The notes: generated by a model not told the origin, from the sequence alone. DNA of 64,000 nt from Teratosphaeria epicoccoides (GCA_021401465.1 JADDMT010000029.1:62001-126000); one strand, 5' to 3'; shown: positions 43,601 through 53,558, counted from the first letter of the stretch. Numbers and translations are program-made.

Positions 43601-44475
43601 GCACGGTATGCTGCTGGTGAGGGCGTCTGCACGCCAGCGCGCAGCATCGCGCCGAATGCTGCTGGAATCCGCTCATACTCTTTGTTTTCGGCCAGATGGG
43701 TGATCTCCTGAGTGTAGACATCAATTTCGGATGTGCTGGAGAAGCTGTCTGTAGGCGTGAAGATGGTAGGCGGAGTGGACGAGGGTTCGTCGGAAGCAGT
43801 GCTGATGTCCTCATGGCTGGTCTTGGGTGTCAGGCCGTCTTCGGGATCCTCCTTGCTCTTCTGTATCTCTTCGGTGATAGCATTGTTGACCTGTTGAAGC
43901 GCAGCAGCCTCGGCCGCACCGTCTCCGCCAAATGTTTTGCCAAAGTTATCTATTGCACTGGTGGTGTACGACCTCTTCAAGTTCGGTGCAACGAGCTCGA
44001 CATCCTCCTCTTGCACGGGATCAGGCGCCTCGACCGCGCCCTGGACAGTTGGGTGCGCATTGCTGGGCACAGTCGTGGGTGGCTGCCATTCAATCCTCTT
44101 TGCGTATATCTGTGGCTGCCACGTGACAGCGTTCTTCGGCTGCTTGTCCCTAACTTCGTGAGACTTCTCTAGCCCATGAGCATCCTTGTACTGATAGCTG
44201 GTGTCCGGCCTGGCAGAGCTCGATGCATGTGGCACAGCGGATGTGCTCGGCAGCCTCGAGATGTCTGCAAGGCTGAGCGCATTTTGGAGCTTGGTCTGCT
44301 GCGCGGCCTTGATGCGACCATTGAGAGTATCTTTGAGAGACTCGGTAGTGGTGTTCTGCGCGGCGAAGCTCGATTGTGATGCGGCGACGACGGTCTGGGC
44401 GTAGCCGTGGGTGAATGACTTGAGCGCTGAGCCAGCAAGACGTGAGAGGTGGACAGATGGCTTCACGTAAGGCAT
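40603..44475 (-). CDS. Mitochondrial PPR protein, Cya5/Pet309-like translational activator candidate
   Basis: Large PPR protein, 1290 aa, single exon. Fungal proteins of this size and layout are annotated as Cya5 (Neurospora) or Pet309 (yeast) homologues, which activate translation and stabilise COX1 mRNA in mitochondria; the specific target is inferred. The N-terminus (LSRLAGSALKSFTHGYAQTV) is presequence-like. A disordered acidic linker runs to about residue 240. PPR repeats follow in two blocks, for example YRALLTSAIEITHGKHLKVP with KALEVYSDMLRRKVTPDAETF, then GLYITTLKENIKTFDEASEAV, FLYNALIGKLGKARRIDDCL, FYFAEMRNSGIKPTSVTYGT and YYERMRNKGIEPTVHTFKLL, with canonical 35-residue spacing. The C-terminus is a last repeat (YEAMVRAYLASKDRDAAKAV). 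The gene is divergent from ERG8 over 586 bp. No break was seen. Confidence 0.9.
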   Translation of the reverse strand: MPYVKPSVHLSRLAGSALKSFTHGYAQTVVAASQSSFAAQNTTTESLKDTLNGRIKAAQQTKLQNALSLADISRLPSTSAVPHASSSARPDTSYQYKDAHGLEKSHEVRDKQPKNAVTWQPQIYAKRIEWQPPTTVPSNAHPTVQGAVEAPDPVQEEDVELVAPNLKRSYTTSAIDNFGKTFGGDGAAEAAALQQVNNAITEEIQKSKEDPEDGLTPKTSHEDISTASDEPSSTPPTIFTPTDSFSSTSEIDVYTQEITHLAENKEYERIPAAFGAMLRAGVQTPSPAAYRALLTSAIEITHGKHLKVPKALEVYSDMLRRKVTPDAETFAILISLLAKRATECMSLKKALEQRRARYGGLEEPGQFMFKSCESELGMIVEDSSLAIAMRLFDRASQAGVDILSTEACAALVIACAEQGRLAEMAKVYQHMEYTTRTAQPAVYPAMITAFGTDGDLKSAVEVYDQYKELAVANNAGENSMMRIDNEVYGALIKAYGSADRLKGGLKFLSSVQAAVAHDKDLATLREVVALTALLPLALEDGTLRDPIELTRSLTGRAYALAMAVIATAAADKNLLEVAEKAFDSLAKVSQDLVEPAVAMLAMHIRNANVEAAEPYFRIMENAPARPTLIEPTTMRAVALISIGQAERALRQSRRIFARIRDQTFESSMAETVGQIDEAVELVGDFTLKSRLAQPEASAELLRMMDENGGLIAPVAEHLVAHFGPEQIGRLNPADLELLMRTQASMILDDSHADIAGSARFGCLLENIVSRSIMPSAETETAIERALVNLTRNDYSLIWNDYRYPSTTAVLTPAYTPVVSHQPPTLVPAYDEGFDPYASRTDMKGSNIINDLLERPQGRRNNDAFAKFRNMRRVGRVPRMFTYGKLIEAAARENNLDLAHHVLELAKQDVPFDPRYRVVSFGWQQILDHMVAGCLTVGRRDLAAKFHQDLVDMGMAPSANTFGLYITTLKENIKTFDEASEAVKIFLRAKAEGVEPSSFLYNALIGKLGKARRIDDCLFYFAEMRNSGIKPTSVTYGTIVNALCRVSDEKFAEEIFEEMETCSNYKPRPAPYHSLMQFFLTTKRERSKVLAYYERMRNKGIEPTVHTFKLLIDTHATLEPVNMSAAEAVLGEMLSTGIQPEAVHYASLIHAKGCVLQDMAGARAQFDSVVLDGRVRLQPNIYQALFESMNANHAVAESEAVLADMRKRGVEFTPYIANALIHGWTLEKNIDKALEAFRRVPMSKREPSTYEAMVRAYLASKDRDAAKAVVREALSRGYPSAVACKIAELVR

Positions 44476-45061
44476 CCAGGAAGCCGAACACCCTTCACGC
44501 GGGAAGGGAAGGACTGTAGTGAGATGAGTCAGTCAGCAATGCGTCCTTGTCGTGGTGGCATGTATCGTGATGCGCCGGGAGGGATGACGAGGTCGGACGT
44601 ACGGGTGGAAAGGTATACAGCAGGACTGCAGGTTCATCTGATAGCGCTCGAGCCACCAGATAAACGCGCCGCTCAGGGATGGGAAGGCGGGTGTCTGTGA
44701 ATAACGCGTGCCGGGATCGCCGCGTGCAAGATTGCTCACTCGGCCACGGAATCGCTCCAAGAATGATTGTTGGGAGTCACAAAAGTAAGAGGAGGCGAAA
44801 GGAGAAAAGAAGCTGAGGCAACCAAAGTCGATGAATCATGAAGACCGGCATTTCTCCCGTTCCGTAGGGCTGAGATAAGCTTTCGCTACGGCCAGCTTGA
44901 CCGGGGGATTATCGAGGAAGGCACGCCCGACCGCTACATCCATTTGTCCCTCGCCAGCGCCACTCGTTCTTTCCTACATTTCCCGGCCTGGCCGTCTGCA
45001 CTCGCGTCGAGCAGGAACGGCCCATCCATCCCGTGATTACGCAGTGACCTGCTCACCGACG
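44476..45061. promoter_or_regulatory. Divergent promoter region of the Cya5-like gene and ERG8
   Basis: 586 bp between two divergent starts, presumably holding both promoters and 5' UTRs. No specific sterol-responsive or other element could be named with confidence. Confidence 0.45.
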
Positions 45062-46564
45062 ATGCCAATGAGTAAAGACGCAGTCGCTGCTTCTGCTCCG
45101 GGCAAAGTGCTCCTCGCCGGGGGCTACCTCGTGCTCGACCGAGCCTACACCGGCCTGGTCTTCGCTCTCGACGCCCGCATCCACGTCACTGTCCAAGACA
45201 TCCCCACGAGAAATGGCGTCGTCCTGAACGAGGTCGTGGTGCAGTCGCCACAGTTCAACGATGCCGTCTGGGAGTATGGCTACCGTCTGTCGGACAGGCA
45301 AGGCGGCATCATCGTCACCCCGCTCCGAGCGTAAGTTCACGCTGACCCTGTACCTCGACGTCTGCGCCGTCGTGCTGCCTCTCCGGATTTCCCTGTCGTG
45401 TACAGAGTAGTGGCGCTCGTGCTTACTCGGCCATGCTTGTGCAGAGACGCAGACCTGAATCTCAACCGGAACCCTTTCATTGAGACGGCCCTTGGCTATG
45501 CGCTTACCTACATAGCTTCCGTCTCAAGTCCCATGATTGGTCCGTCGTCGGTGACAATTCTCGCAGACAACGACTACTACTCGACTCCATCTGACCTCAA
45601 GAAGGGGCATGCAGCTTCACCACGCTTTCGCACCTTTGGCGTGCCGATCACGAAAGCCCACAAGACCGGGCTTGGATCGTCCGCGGCGTTGGTCACGTCC
45701 TTTACCGCTGCTGTGCTAAGTTACTACCTGCCCCGAGACGTCTTTGATCTATCTAGCGAGCCCTCGATACGGCGGCTGCACAATCTAGCCCAAGCTGCCC
45801 ACTGTGCAGCACAAGGTAAAGTCGGCTCGGGCTTCGACGTCGCGTCTGCAGTATACGGCAGTTGCCTTTACCGCCGCTTCTCGCCGTCAATCTTGTCCAA
45901 CCACGTCGCCCCTGGCATGCCCGATTTTGCCGGTCAGCTGAAAGGCGTCGTCGAGGAGGCTCAAGGCGCGCGCAAGTGGGACACGGAGATCCACAAGGAC
46001 GCCGTCAAGGTCCCGAAGGGACTCAGACTAGTCATGTGCGATGTCAGTGTGGGCTCGCAGACTCCAGGGATGGTGAAGCAGGTGCTCGCATGGCGGAAGG
46101 ACAAGCCAGATGAAGCCAACCCTCTCTGGAACGAGCTTCATCAAGCTAATGAGAGCTTCGCAGCTGAGCTAAAAGCTGTGGCGGAAGGCGGCACCAATGC
46201 GACCTATGACCAGCTGAAGGAGCGAATCACAGACATACGCAGACACATCAGGCTGATGTCTGAGAAGAGCGGAGTGCCAATCGAGCCGCCATCTCAGACT
46301 AAGCTCGTTAATGCCTGTCAGGATGTGCCTGGAGTAATCGGTGGCGTGGTTCCTGGCGCCGGCGGGTACGATGCCATTTCTCTTCTCATCGAAGACAAGG
46401 ACCAGACCGTCGCGGAGCTTGAGGCGCTGCTCGCGAGCTGGATCTTCGAAGGAGAGGGTGCTGGCACCGAAGCGCAGGGTCAGGTGAGCATGCTCGGCGT
46501 GCGCGAGGAGATGGAAGGCGTTCGTAAAGAGGATCCAAAAAGCTATGATGCATGGTCCATTTGA
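45062..46564 (+). CDS. ERG8: Phosphomevalonate kinase
   Basis: GHMP-family kinase that phosphorylates mevalonate 5-phosphate to the diphosphate in the cytosolic mevalonate pathway. Two exons, 45062-45330 and 45445-46564, give 462 aa; the 114-nt intron (gtaagt..gtgcag) joins TPLRA to DADLNLNRNPFIE. Visible motifs are ASAPGKVLLAGGYLVLD at the N-terminus, the GHMP ATP-binding loop KTGLGSSAALVTS, GKVGSGFDVASAVYGSCLYRR typical of Erg8, and the C-terminal GGVVPGAGGYDAISLL. Length matches the family. ATG 45062 is followed by a second in-frame ATG at 45068, so the start is uncertain by two residues. It is convergent with the SDR gene to its right. With ERG13 it gives two mevalonate enzymes in the window, but they are 43 kb apart and not a cluster. 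Confidence 0.96.
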
Positions 46565-46709
46565 ACGGTTGATCTTTTCGGTATACCAAAGTGAGCGTCG
46601 TTTCCTTGTGGCGAATATGTATGAATATCACGATGACGATGGGCTATGCGCTGGATTCTCAGCACCTCGACCGAGACCTAGATACTCGGCATGGACGTTC
46701 CAGTGTACA

Positions 46710-47696
46710 TCAATATGTAGCGGGCAAATTGCAAAGGCGTCCGCCGTCAATCACCTGCACGTTCCCATTTACGTACGCTCCAGCGGCCGAAGCAAGATAG
46801 AGCACAGTGCCAGCCATGTCTTGGTAACAGCCCAGTCTCTCAGCTGGTATCATCTCCTTTGGCACCGCACCCTCCTCATCCGGCTTCTTCCCTTTCGACA
46901 CTGACTTCTCAATCAATGGTCCGGCGAGATCGCTGGGAAAGAGACCAGGAGCCAGTGCATTGACGCGAATGGAATATGGCACCAGTGTGGATGACAAATG
47001 CTTGACCAGATGCGTAGCTCCAGCTTTGCTCGCGCCGTACGGGCCAAATGTTGCTGGGTTCCGGATAAAGCCGGCAATCGAGCTGGTCACGAGGACCTGA
47101 CTTTTCCGCCCTGGTGCGTTGCCTTTCTTGTTGCCGGCGTCCAGGAGCTCGAGAAAAGCCATCGTTGTGAAGAAGATTGAAGATGTGTTCGTGGCAAAAG
47201 CTTGGGACCAGTCTTCGGTGGTCTGCTCCAGAGCCTTCTTCCTGAAGTCCTGCACAGACACCTCGTTTGCATTGACGCCTATGGAAGGTGGCATCGTTCC
47301 GGAGTTGACGCAAAGAAGATTGACCACGCCACTGTCTTTCTTGACTTGATCGGCGACGTTGAGCAGAGATTCTTTCGAGGTGACATCCCCAACGATAGGC
47401 ACGATGATGGTTGGGGAAAGTTTGGCAGTCTCATCCAACTTCTCCTTCCTCCGGCCGATGATATAAATCTGTCACGATCAACCCAAATGATACTTGTTGC
47501 ACGATGTAAAAATGTACCTTCGATGCACCGTGGGTCGCGAACGCGTCAGTCATCATCTTGCCAATCCCTTTTGCGATCAATCAGTTCAGCTGCCTGAGAA
47601 ATGGTGCGGAAGCAATCCCATACCACTGCCACCTCCGGTAATGCAAATCACCATACCCTCGACACTGAACATCTTCCTCGCATCCTTCTGGTCCAT
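46710..47696 (-). CDS. Short-chain dehydrogenase/reductase (3-oxoacyl-reductase/RhlG-like)
   Basis: NAD(P)H-dependent SDR of unknown substrate, 293 aa. Three minus-strand exons, 47696-47624, 47567-47518 and 47468-46710; introns of 56 and 49 nt (gtatgg..aaaag, gtacat..gacag). Splicing rebuilds the cofactor motif TGGGSGIGK followed by HGASKIYIIGRRKEKLDETA. Further SDR signatures are GDVTS, a NSG variant of the usual NAG (LLCVNSGTMPPS), the catalytic serine in VLVTSSIAGF, the YGASK catalytic Tyr/Lys, and VNALAPGLFPSDL. The C-terminus has NGNVQVIDGGRL. RRK after the first motif suggests NADPH preference. Best matches by eye are cytosolic fungal SDRs annotated as rhamnolipid-biosynthesis-like 3-oxoacyl reductases. 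ATG 47696 is the first in-frame ATG after an upstream stop. Convergent with ERG8. Confidence 0.9.
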
Positions 47697-49138
47697 CTTG
47701 ATGGCTCCAGTAGAATCCTTGGCTGGTAGGACTCAACACCCAATTTAGCAAGGGCCACAAGCGCTGCAAGAGTGTCTGACGGGATTGGCTGCGTGGTGGT
47801 TTTGTGTGAGGGAAGGGAAAGGTCGGTATCTGAAGGCTGAACTGAATCTGTGTGACCAACCAAGTTCCTCGTTGTATCCCGGACTCTGCTAGCTCTACAT
47901 GTAATAATGAGTACACTCATTTGCATCATGCAAGCGTTGATCCCATGATGACGTCCAAACTGACGTCCAAACTGAAGTGCTCGGCCGGCCTTTGTTGCGT
48001 TGGCATTCGACAAACATGCATTGGATGCATCTTTCTGGTACCCGACGACAGTGTTCCCCGTCTGCGGCTCTCGTTCCGAGGGCCACTGAGATGCACATGA
48101 TCGCGCACGACCCTATCAAGGCCTGAACCAACCGAAGCTGAACAAGGCGTGTCGGGATTGCTGCTTGCATGATCGGCCAAGAAGACCACATGTTCTTCTA
48201 TCACCACCTGCACTGCCGCCTTGAGGAATGCCATCCGACAGCGATCCATCGTGGCGATGGAAGTGGACTAGAATCGTAGATGTGGGACGATCCGCACGCA
48301 TCCGTGACGTCTTGGTCAAATAACGGAAGTCGATTGATCGCTACAGACCCTGTGCAAGATCGTACGAAATGTGGGTCCTTTTGCAAGGTTCGTAGATCTG
48401 TACAATCGAGGCTCTTTCACTTGGAGTCTTGGCTAAGGGGCTTGTAATATGTAGGTTAATCGTGACTCATTTAGCCTATTCATTAGGTGGACACTAAGAC
48501 TGCCTAAATCCAGGCAGTACAGCATGGTGCTCCCAGTTGCCAAGCCAATATTCGAGTTAACGTACGGATGTGCGCACTTCGTACGTAGCTTTGACCGGGA
48601 TATGGCGGCTAGGTCGTGATCGTCAAGATCGGAACAGCGATTTGGAGATCAGACTCATCACCTCCCACTGCTTTGATTTGCCTGTCTTAAATGACACATT
48701 GCGAACCGCGGCAATAGGAGCCTTCCGAATCAACGGTCTTCGCCCGTTCTGCTTGCTACAGAAGATTACGCTTTCTAGCATAGGCCTGGGATCAAAAGGC
48801 ACAAACGCGATATGATCATGAAAGCAAATTGCATCGAGGCGGTGAGAATGAAACAACCCGGGCCCTGGTCATGGCAATACGGCAGTGCTTCTAGTCCCAT
48901 ACAAAATCGAGTGCCTTAGCATCCGGTGTTTGACGGCGTATTAGACTAGCGAAATTGTTTTCTTTAAATATCCCGCCAGTGGTGCGACTAGCACTCGGCA
49001 TGTCTAGAAATGGGCGTAAAGCACCAGTGGAGGGGACTTGGCTGATCGACTGGCGACGACTGGCGACGGGCGAGAAAACGAGGCCTAGATGCTTCGCTGT
49101 CGTGGCTGTGTGATCAGTCAGGCAATGTTCTGTTGTTG
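47697..49138. other. Intergenic
   Basis: 1.4 kb without a recognisable gene. Small frames on both strands overlap each other. Apart from the 12-bp duplication at 47949 no structure was seen. The right end is the promoter of the small secreted protein. Confidence 0.55.
47949..47972. repeat. 12-bp direct duplication
   Basis: TGACGTCCAAAC occurs twice in tandem. Each copy contains TGACGTCC, close to the CRE/bZIP core TGACGTCA. It lies about 255 bp upstream of the SDR start at 47696 and could belong to its promoter; this is inference. Confidence 0.6.
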
Positions 49139-49146
49139 TATAAGTA
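49139..49146 (+). promoter_or_regulatory. TATA-like box of the small secreted protein gene
   Basis: TATAAGTA, 98 nt before the ATG at 49237, at the expected distance for a short-leader inducible fungal gene. Most other starts in this window lack such a box. Confidence 0.4.
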
Positions 49147-49236
49147 TCAGCAGAAGCGTCTCGCTGTGCGGTTTCTTCCTTACCCAACGCAGCAACAGAG
49201 CAACCCAACCACCCGCCAAACCCAGCACAAAAGAAC

Positions 49237-49573
49237 ATGAAGTTCGCATCAACCTCCGCAGTCCTCTTGGCCCTGATCATGCCGCTGGCCTGGGCAGCAT
49301 GGGACGGCGTACGTCTCCCCTCAGCTTGTGCGCTATCGGTCCACAATACACTGACAACAATGATGCAGAAATGCCAAACCGATCGACCATGGGGTACTGG
49401 CTCTTGCTCAGATGGGACCAAGAAAAATGGGTGCCATGAGGTATGCAGACTGCACCCCGTCTCACCCTTGTCGCAAAATTGATCATGGGAAAACATAGTC
49501 ATACCCTTGTCGTGCGAACAACAACCCATGCAAAGGCGAGGAGATCGACGGCCTAGCGAAGTGCAGCGATTAG
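49237..49573 (+). CDS. 72-aa secreted protein with six cysteines (effector-like)
   Basis: Unknown family. Three tiny exons of 72, 72 and 75 nt (49237-49308, 49369-49440, 49499-49573) are separated by 60- and 58-nt introns. These run gtacgt to atgcag, with a ctgac branch site, and gtatgc to catag. All joins are phase 0 and the stop is TAG 49571-49573. Exon 1 is a complete signal peptide (MKFASTSAVLLALIMPLAWA) with cleavage near AWA-AWDG. The mature protein of about 50 residues has six cysteines, in KCQTDRPWGTGSC, NGCHE, YPCRANNNPC and AKC, enough for three disulfides. It is rich in Gly, Asn and charged residues. Size, signal peptide and even cysteine count fit the small secreted cysteine-rich proteins of plant-associated fungi. 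A longer minus-strand frame overlaps but is considered a shadow. Confidence 0.82.
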
Positions 49574-50262
49574 GCATCACTGCGGCACCTGGCTAAGAAT
49601 GTGGCGCATCGAATGGACACTGACTGGCGCCGTGTCTCTATGGGCTTCGGGGCTCAGGTTTCTGGAGTTTTATGAAGCTCTGCCGATGTCTCTGTCCCTA
49701 TGACCGGGGCGTAAGATGTCGTGGGTGGCGGCGTCTCGTCGTGTATAACCAGGTGACTGTGGCAAGTGCTTGGGCTGGTCGATCGCCCTGTAGAGCACAC
49801 TGTTAGCAAGCTGGTTCCGATCAGCATTAATACTCACATTCATTTGTTAGAAAATCCAAAGTGACGGAGCTTGCACAGCTCACGGACGTGAAAGATCAAG
49901 CGTCAACTATCGATCGCGTTATGGAGCCATTGATCGTCATCAAGCTATTTCGTTGCTCGCATTTAGACCCCAAAAATCCTCATGCTGCCAAAAACGAGTC
50001 GCTGCGCTAATGGGGTATATATGCACCATGAAAGCTGCCTGCACCAAAAATCCGCATCAACGCCTCGATGCGCAACTATGCACGCGGCACATATGCCTTT
50101 CATCCGTGCGGAATGAAGCATGATGCTTCGCTTAATACCACGCGGCATCTTGGGCAGCTGTAGTTAATAAACGAAAGCTGAACGCTCTGAACGCCTGCTG
50201 TTGTCCGCTCGAACATGCATCGGGAAGGAATCTCGTCGGGGAAATGGGTGTGAGTTGGCCCA
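49574..50262. other. Intergenic
   Basis: 690 bp, both neighbours ending here. No gene or repeat was recognised. Confidence 0.55.
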
Positions 50263-51846
50263 TCATTCGTCCTCCCCATCTAAGAATCTGAGGCTGACGC
50301 CCACGTCATGACGCCTGAGACTCTCCGTCACGTCGTCATCATCGCTCGCCTGGTCTGTCGGCGATCTGTTCTCTTCATCGCTGCCCTTGTCGCTGCCATC
50401 AATGTTGAGCAAGCCAAAGCGGTTCGCAACTGAGGCTTTCGCCTTGACCGGCTGTGGGCTTGGGGCTTTGCTTCTGGTCGGAACTGCAGGCAGAGGAATA
50501 TCGCATTCGTCACGGAAGAAGTCGATCTTGCAGCCCTTGTACGTTGTCCGACTCATCATGCATGTGCGGGCAAAGAGCGCATTGTGCACGGCATTCGTAG
50601 CGACATACGCATCGCCCTTGCGAAACACAACGTCGATAATGACCAAATTGTGAATGTGCTCCATGTCCTCGCGGATTTGCAACTCTGTCAAGTTACGGCT
50701 ATGCGCGTCATGAATGAGTATATTGCGAGTGGCTCCATTCATAATCTTGTTGTGAATGTGACTGTTGAGCCTGTATTGGCGACCTGCCCACTTGACCTCA
50801 ATCTGCTGAGTCATCAGTAGAGGTCTTCTTGATCGCTCGCAAACACAATGCTCACCCGTTTGAAATGCAGGTATATGTCATGCCGCTTGGTCCAGGCTAA
50901 AAAGCTGCTAGCTGCAACGTTGTCCAGAAATGTCACGGTAGCGCTTCGCTCGGGTCGCAGATTGACCGCCAGCAGCTTACCACCCTTGATCACTGATAAC
51001 AAGTCCCGGAAGGTGGTACGTTCAGAGAAGCCGGAGAAGTACAATGTGCGCTGCTCTTGAGCAGGCTGGCCATGGGACGTTGCATTGCCGTAGTTGCACT
51101 CCTCGGCAAGACTTTCCGCATCGTCAAAAGCACCTTCTTCAGGCACCGAGGATGGAGGAGCTCCAAAGCTGACTTGACGGCTGAGCCCAGGGACGCTCAA
51201 CTGCGCGCCGGTCGTGGTCTGTTGTGCGGTGAGTTGGGCGTTGCGGAGTGGTCGTCCACCACCAGGCGCAACGTTGAAGTCTGTGTCACTCTGCCGCCAT
51301 GGCACCTCAAGGTACTGCGATGCAACATTGGGCCTATCGAAGGGAGCGTATTTGTCGGGGTCGTATGCCCAGGCAACGTGTGCTGCAGAATCGGAGCGCC
51401 TCTCCAGACTGCTTGTGCCGGAGATGAGAAGATCGAGGGTCTCTGAAGTGATGCCGCCTTGGTACAGTGCGGTTTTTAGCAGCTCAAAATCATGGCTGAT
51501 GCGCAGCTGCGGAGATGATTAGCAGGACGCGGCACAACGGATCAAGCGCCAAAGTGACTAACAAGGCTGTTGTATTCGGCGCTCGAGACGAGGAGATTGG
51601 TAGAGTCTAGTCGACCAGCGATCTCGGCAGATGTGTGCTGCAAGCTGGTTGTCAGCATTGGTCGTCGGATGTCTGCCTATGTAGGTTTGCCCCACGAAAT
51701 CAGCCCTATATGGAGGAACTAACTGTCAGCGATGTCCCTGGTTCAGAGTATGCCTCAGGCTAGCCGCAAAAACCCTCGTTCACCCACCTTCTGAGTAAGG
51801 CGTCAAAGTACGACTTATCGACCGTCACCTTTTCGGAGGCGGCCAT
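50263..51846 (-). CDS. RRM RNA-binding protein, Nrd1/Msa1-like
   Basis: Fungal RNA-binding protein related to the Nrd1/Msa1 group (regulators of sexual differentiation in fission yeast); role here inferred. Four minus-strand exons, 51846-51784, 51637-51563, 51506-50856 and 50802-50263, give 442 aa. Introns 2 and 3 are clean (gttagt..cgcag, gtgagc..cagcag). The first is less certain: it uses gtgaac, with the stronger donor gtgggt 3 nt upstream giving the wrong phase. The N-terminus has VTVDKSYFDALLRR and LVSSAEYNSL-LRISHDFELLKTAL, then GGITSETLDLLISG. RRM1 is RTLYFSGFSERTTFRDLLSV..ATVTFLDN, spliced to IEVKWAGRQYRLN. A second RRM-like part follows (TRNILIHDA..LVIIDVVFRKGDAYVATN, ALFARTCMMSRTTYKG). 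The C-terminus is acidic, with SDEENRSPTD. Divergent from BCS1 by 218 bp. Confidence 0.87.
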
Positions 51847-51960
51847 GACACAATACAACTTCGTGTCTGTTTACCACAACAAACGCAATTTTCGATGTCT
51901 GAGAGAAAGTACAGCTCGGGAAGGTCCCTTGGTCTGGACGTCATAGCAATGGCGCTAACT

Positions 51961-52047
51961 TTATCTTGCGGGAAGGCGCGACCCGTAAAGCTTATCTTGC
52001 CTCGAAACGTGCCTCACGTGCAGGCTTTTCCAACCTGAGGCCACGTG
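51961..52047. promoter_or_regulatory. Paired CACGTG and TTATCTTGC sites upstream of BCS1
   Basis: CACGTG occurs at 52015-52020 and 52042-52047, 18-50 nt before the BCS1 ATG, and TTATCTTGC occurs at 51961 and again at 51992. CACGTG is the bHLH (Cbf1/centromere-factor type) core and TTATC the inverse GATA core. Doubling of both in a 218-bp divergent promoter suggests, but does not prove, regulation. Confidence 0.4.
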
Positions 52048-52064
52048 CATCCAGTCGTGCGTCC

Positions 52065-53558
52065 ATGGACAAAGATAAGGCATCATCTCTGAGCATTTCT
52101 CCGGTAGCTGCGCAGCATTCACCATCAGATCCCAGAGCAGAGGCTCTTCGTCAGTTCGCATCAAAATCTGGAGACGCCAGTGTCTTCAATCAGTTGCTCG
52201 ACAATCCTTTCTTCACTGCCGGCTTTGGCCTCGCTGGGCTCGGTGCAGCCCTACGATATGGGTCTCAGGGGCTGCGCAAAGCAGGTTCGCTGCTGCGTCA
52301 GTGCATGTTAGTCGACTTGGAGATTACGAGACATGACGAGTCTTATCGATGGGTGCTCAATTGGATGACTCGGCATTACCAAAGTCAGCTCTCACATGAT
52401 GGATCACAGAAGCAGATTGGCATTTTTGAATCTTTGGTCAGACGGCTCACGCCAGGCCTGCATCACTTACAGATGAAGACGTCGACGCTAAAAACGGCCA
52501 GCGGATCCGCGCGAATCAGCTTCTCACTCGAGCCTGGTCATGGCAGGCATATCTTGCGCTACCGAAATGCCTTCATTGCCGTCAATCGAGAGCGATTGGG
52601 CAAAAGCTTTGATCAGAGTGGTCAGCCATTCGAGACTGTCAAGTTGACGACTCTGTACCACTTTCGCCACATTTTCGAGGAGATGTTCCAGGAAGCTTAC
52701 GAGATGGCTGCCCACAGGCAAGAAGACAAGACCGTGATCTACACTTATCAGGACCAGCAATGGAAAGAATCAGGTCAGCCGAAGCGTCGACGGCCCTTTG
52801 ATTCTGTGGTGCTGGAAGAGGGCCTGTCAGAACGAATATTGAACGACATTCACGAATTCCTAAACTCGCGAGTGTGGTATCTAGACCGCGGCATCCCTTA
52901 CCGCCGTGGCTACTTGCTGTACGGTCCTCCTGGCACCGGCAAGACCTCGTTCGTGCAAGCACTAGCGGGAAAGCTGGACTTCAACATTGCAATGCTATCA
53001 CTCAGCCTTCGCGGCCTTCATGACGATATGCTAAACAAGCTCCTCAACACGATCCCTCCGCGCACCTTGGTACTTCTAGAAGACGCCGATGCAGCCTTCA
53101 GTAATCGCCGTCAGGTCGACGCCGACGGATATAGCGGTGCCCACGTCACCTACTCTGGCCTTCTCAACGCCTTGGATGGCGTAGCAAGTGCAGAAGAGCG
53201 CATCATCTTCATGACCACAAATCACTTAGACCGACTGGACGATGCGTTGATCCGGCCCGGACGAGTGGATATGACAGTCCACCTTGGTAACGCATCCTCA
53301 TGGCAAATAGGCAAGCTGTGGGATCGTTTTTACGCCGAGCAAGACCCCGATGGTCAGGGTAGGCAGCGATTTCTTAGGCGTACGGCGGAGCTGGGCTTAG
53401 AAGGCAACATAAGCACTGCTGCGTTGCAAGGCTTGTTCCTGTACAGCAAAGACGATGTCGAGGGTGCCATACGCATGATAGATCAGCTGAGCGCGTACAA
53501 GTCTGGTGGAGCGGGAAGCAACCATGCGACGTTGGTTTCCAAGCAACCTGCCTCCTAG
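52065..53558 (+). CDS. BCS1: Mitochondrial AAA chaperone Bcs1 (Rieske protein translocase)
   Basis: AAA ATPase of the inner membrane that pulls the folded Rieske iron-sulfur protein across and inserts it into complex III. Single exon, 497 aa from ATG 52065 (context TCCATGG); the frame is open upstream from a TTG but has no earlier ATG. The N-terminus has a membrane helix (FFTAGFGLAGLGAALRYG) followed by a basic sorting signal and the Bcs1-specific domain (LEITRHDESYRWVLNWMTRH, RNAFIAVNRER). The AAA domain carries Walker A GPPGTGKTS (287-295), Walker B LVLLED (335-340), sensor IIFMTTNHLDRLDDALIRPG and the arginine finger RPGRVD. A Bcs1 tail follows (LSAYKSG). No intron or break. Divergent from the RRM gene. 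Confidence 0.95.
   Translation: MDKDKASSLSISPVAAQHSPSDPRAEALRQFASKSGDASVFNQLLDNPFFTAGFGLAGLGAALRYGSQGLRKAGSLLRQCMLVDLEITRHDESYRWVLNWMTRHYQSQLSHDGSQKQIGIFESLVRRLTPGLHHLQMKTSTLKTASGSARISFSLEPGHGRHILRYRNAFIAVNRERLGKSFDQSGQPFETVKLTTLYHFRHIFEEMFQEAYEMAAHRQEDKTVIYTYQDQQWKESGQPKRRRPFDSVVLEEGLSERILNDIHEFLNSRVWYLDRGIPYRRGYLLYGPPGTGKTSFVQALAGKLDFNIAMLSLSLRGLHDDMLNKLLNTIPPRTLVLLEDADAAFSNRRQVDADGYSGAHVTYSGLLNALDGVASAEERIIFMTTNHLDRLDDALIRPGRVDMTVHLGNASSWQIGKLWDRFYAEQDPDGQGRQRFLRRTAELGLEGNISTAALQGLFLYSKDDVEGAIRMIDQLSAYKSGGAGSNHATLVSKQPAS

Noticed and set aside
48891..49580. 229-codon minus-strand frame
   Set aside because: It covers the three-exon secreted gene antisense, has no domain, and the plus strand has a signal peptide and consensus splice sites.
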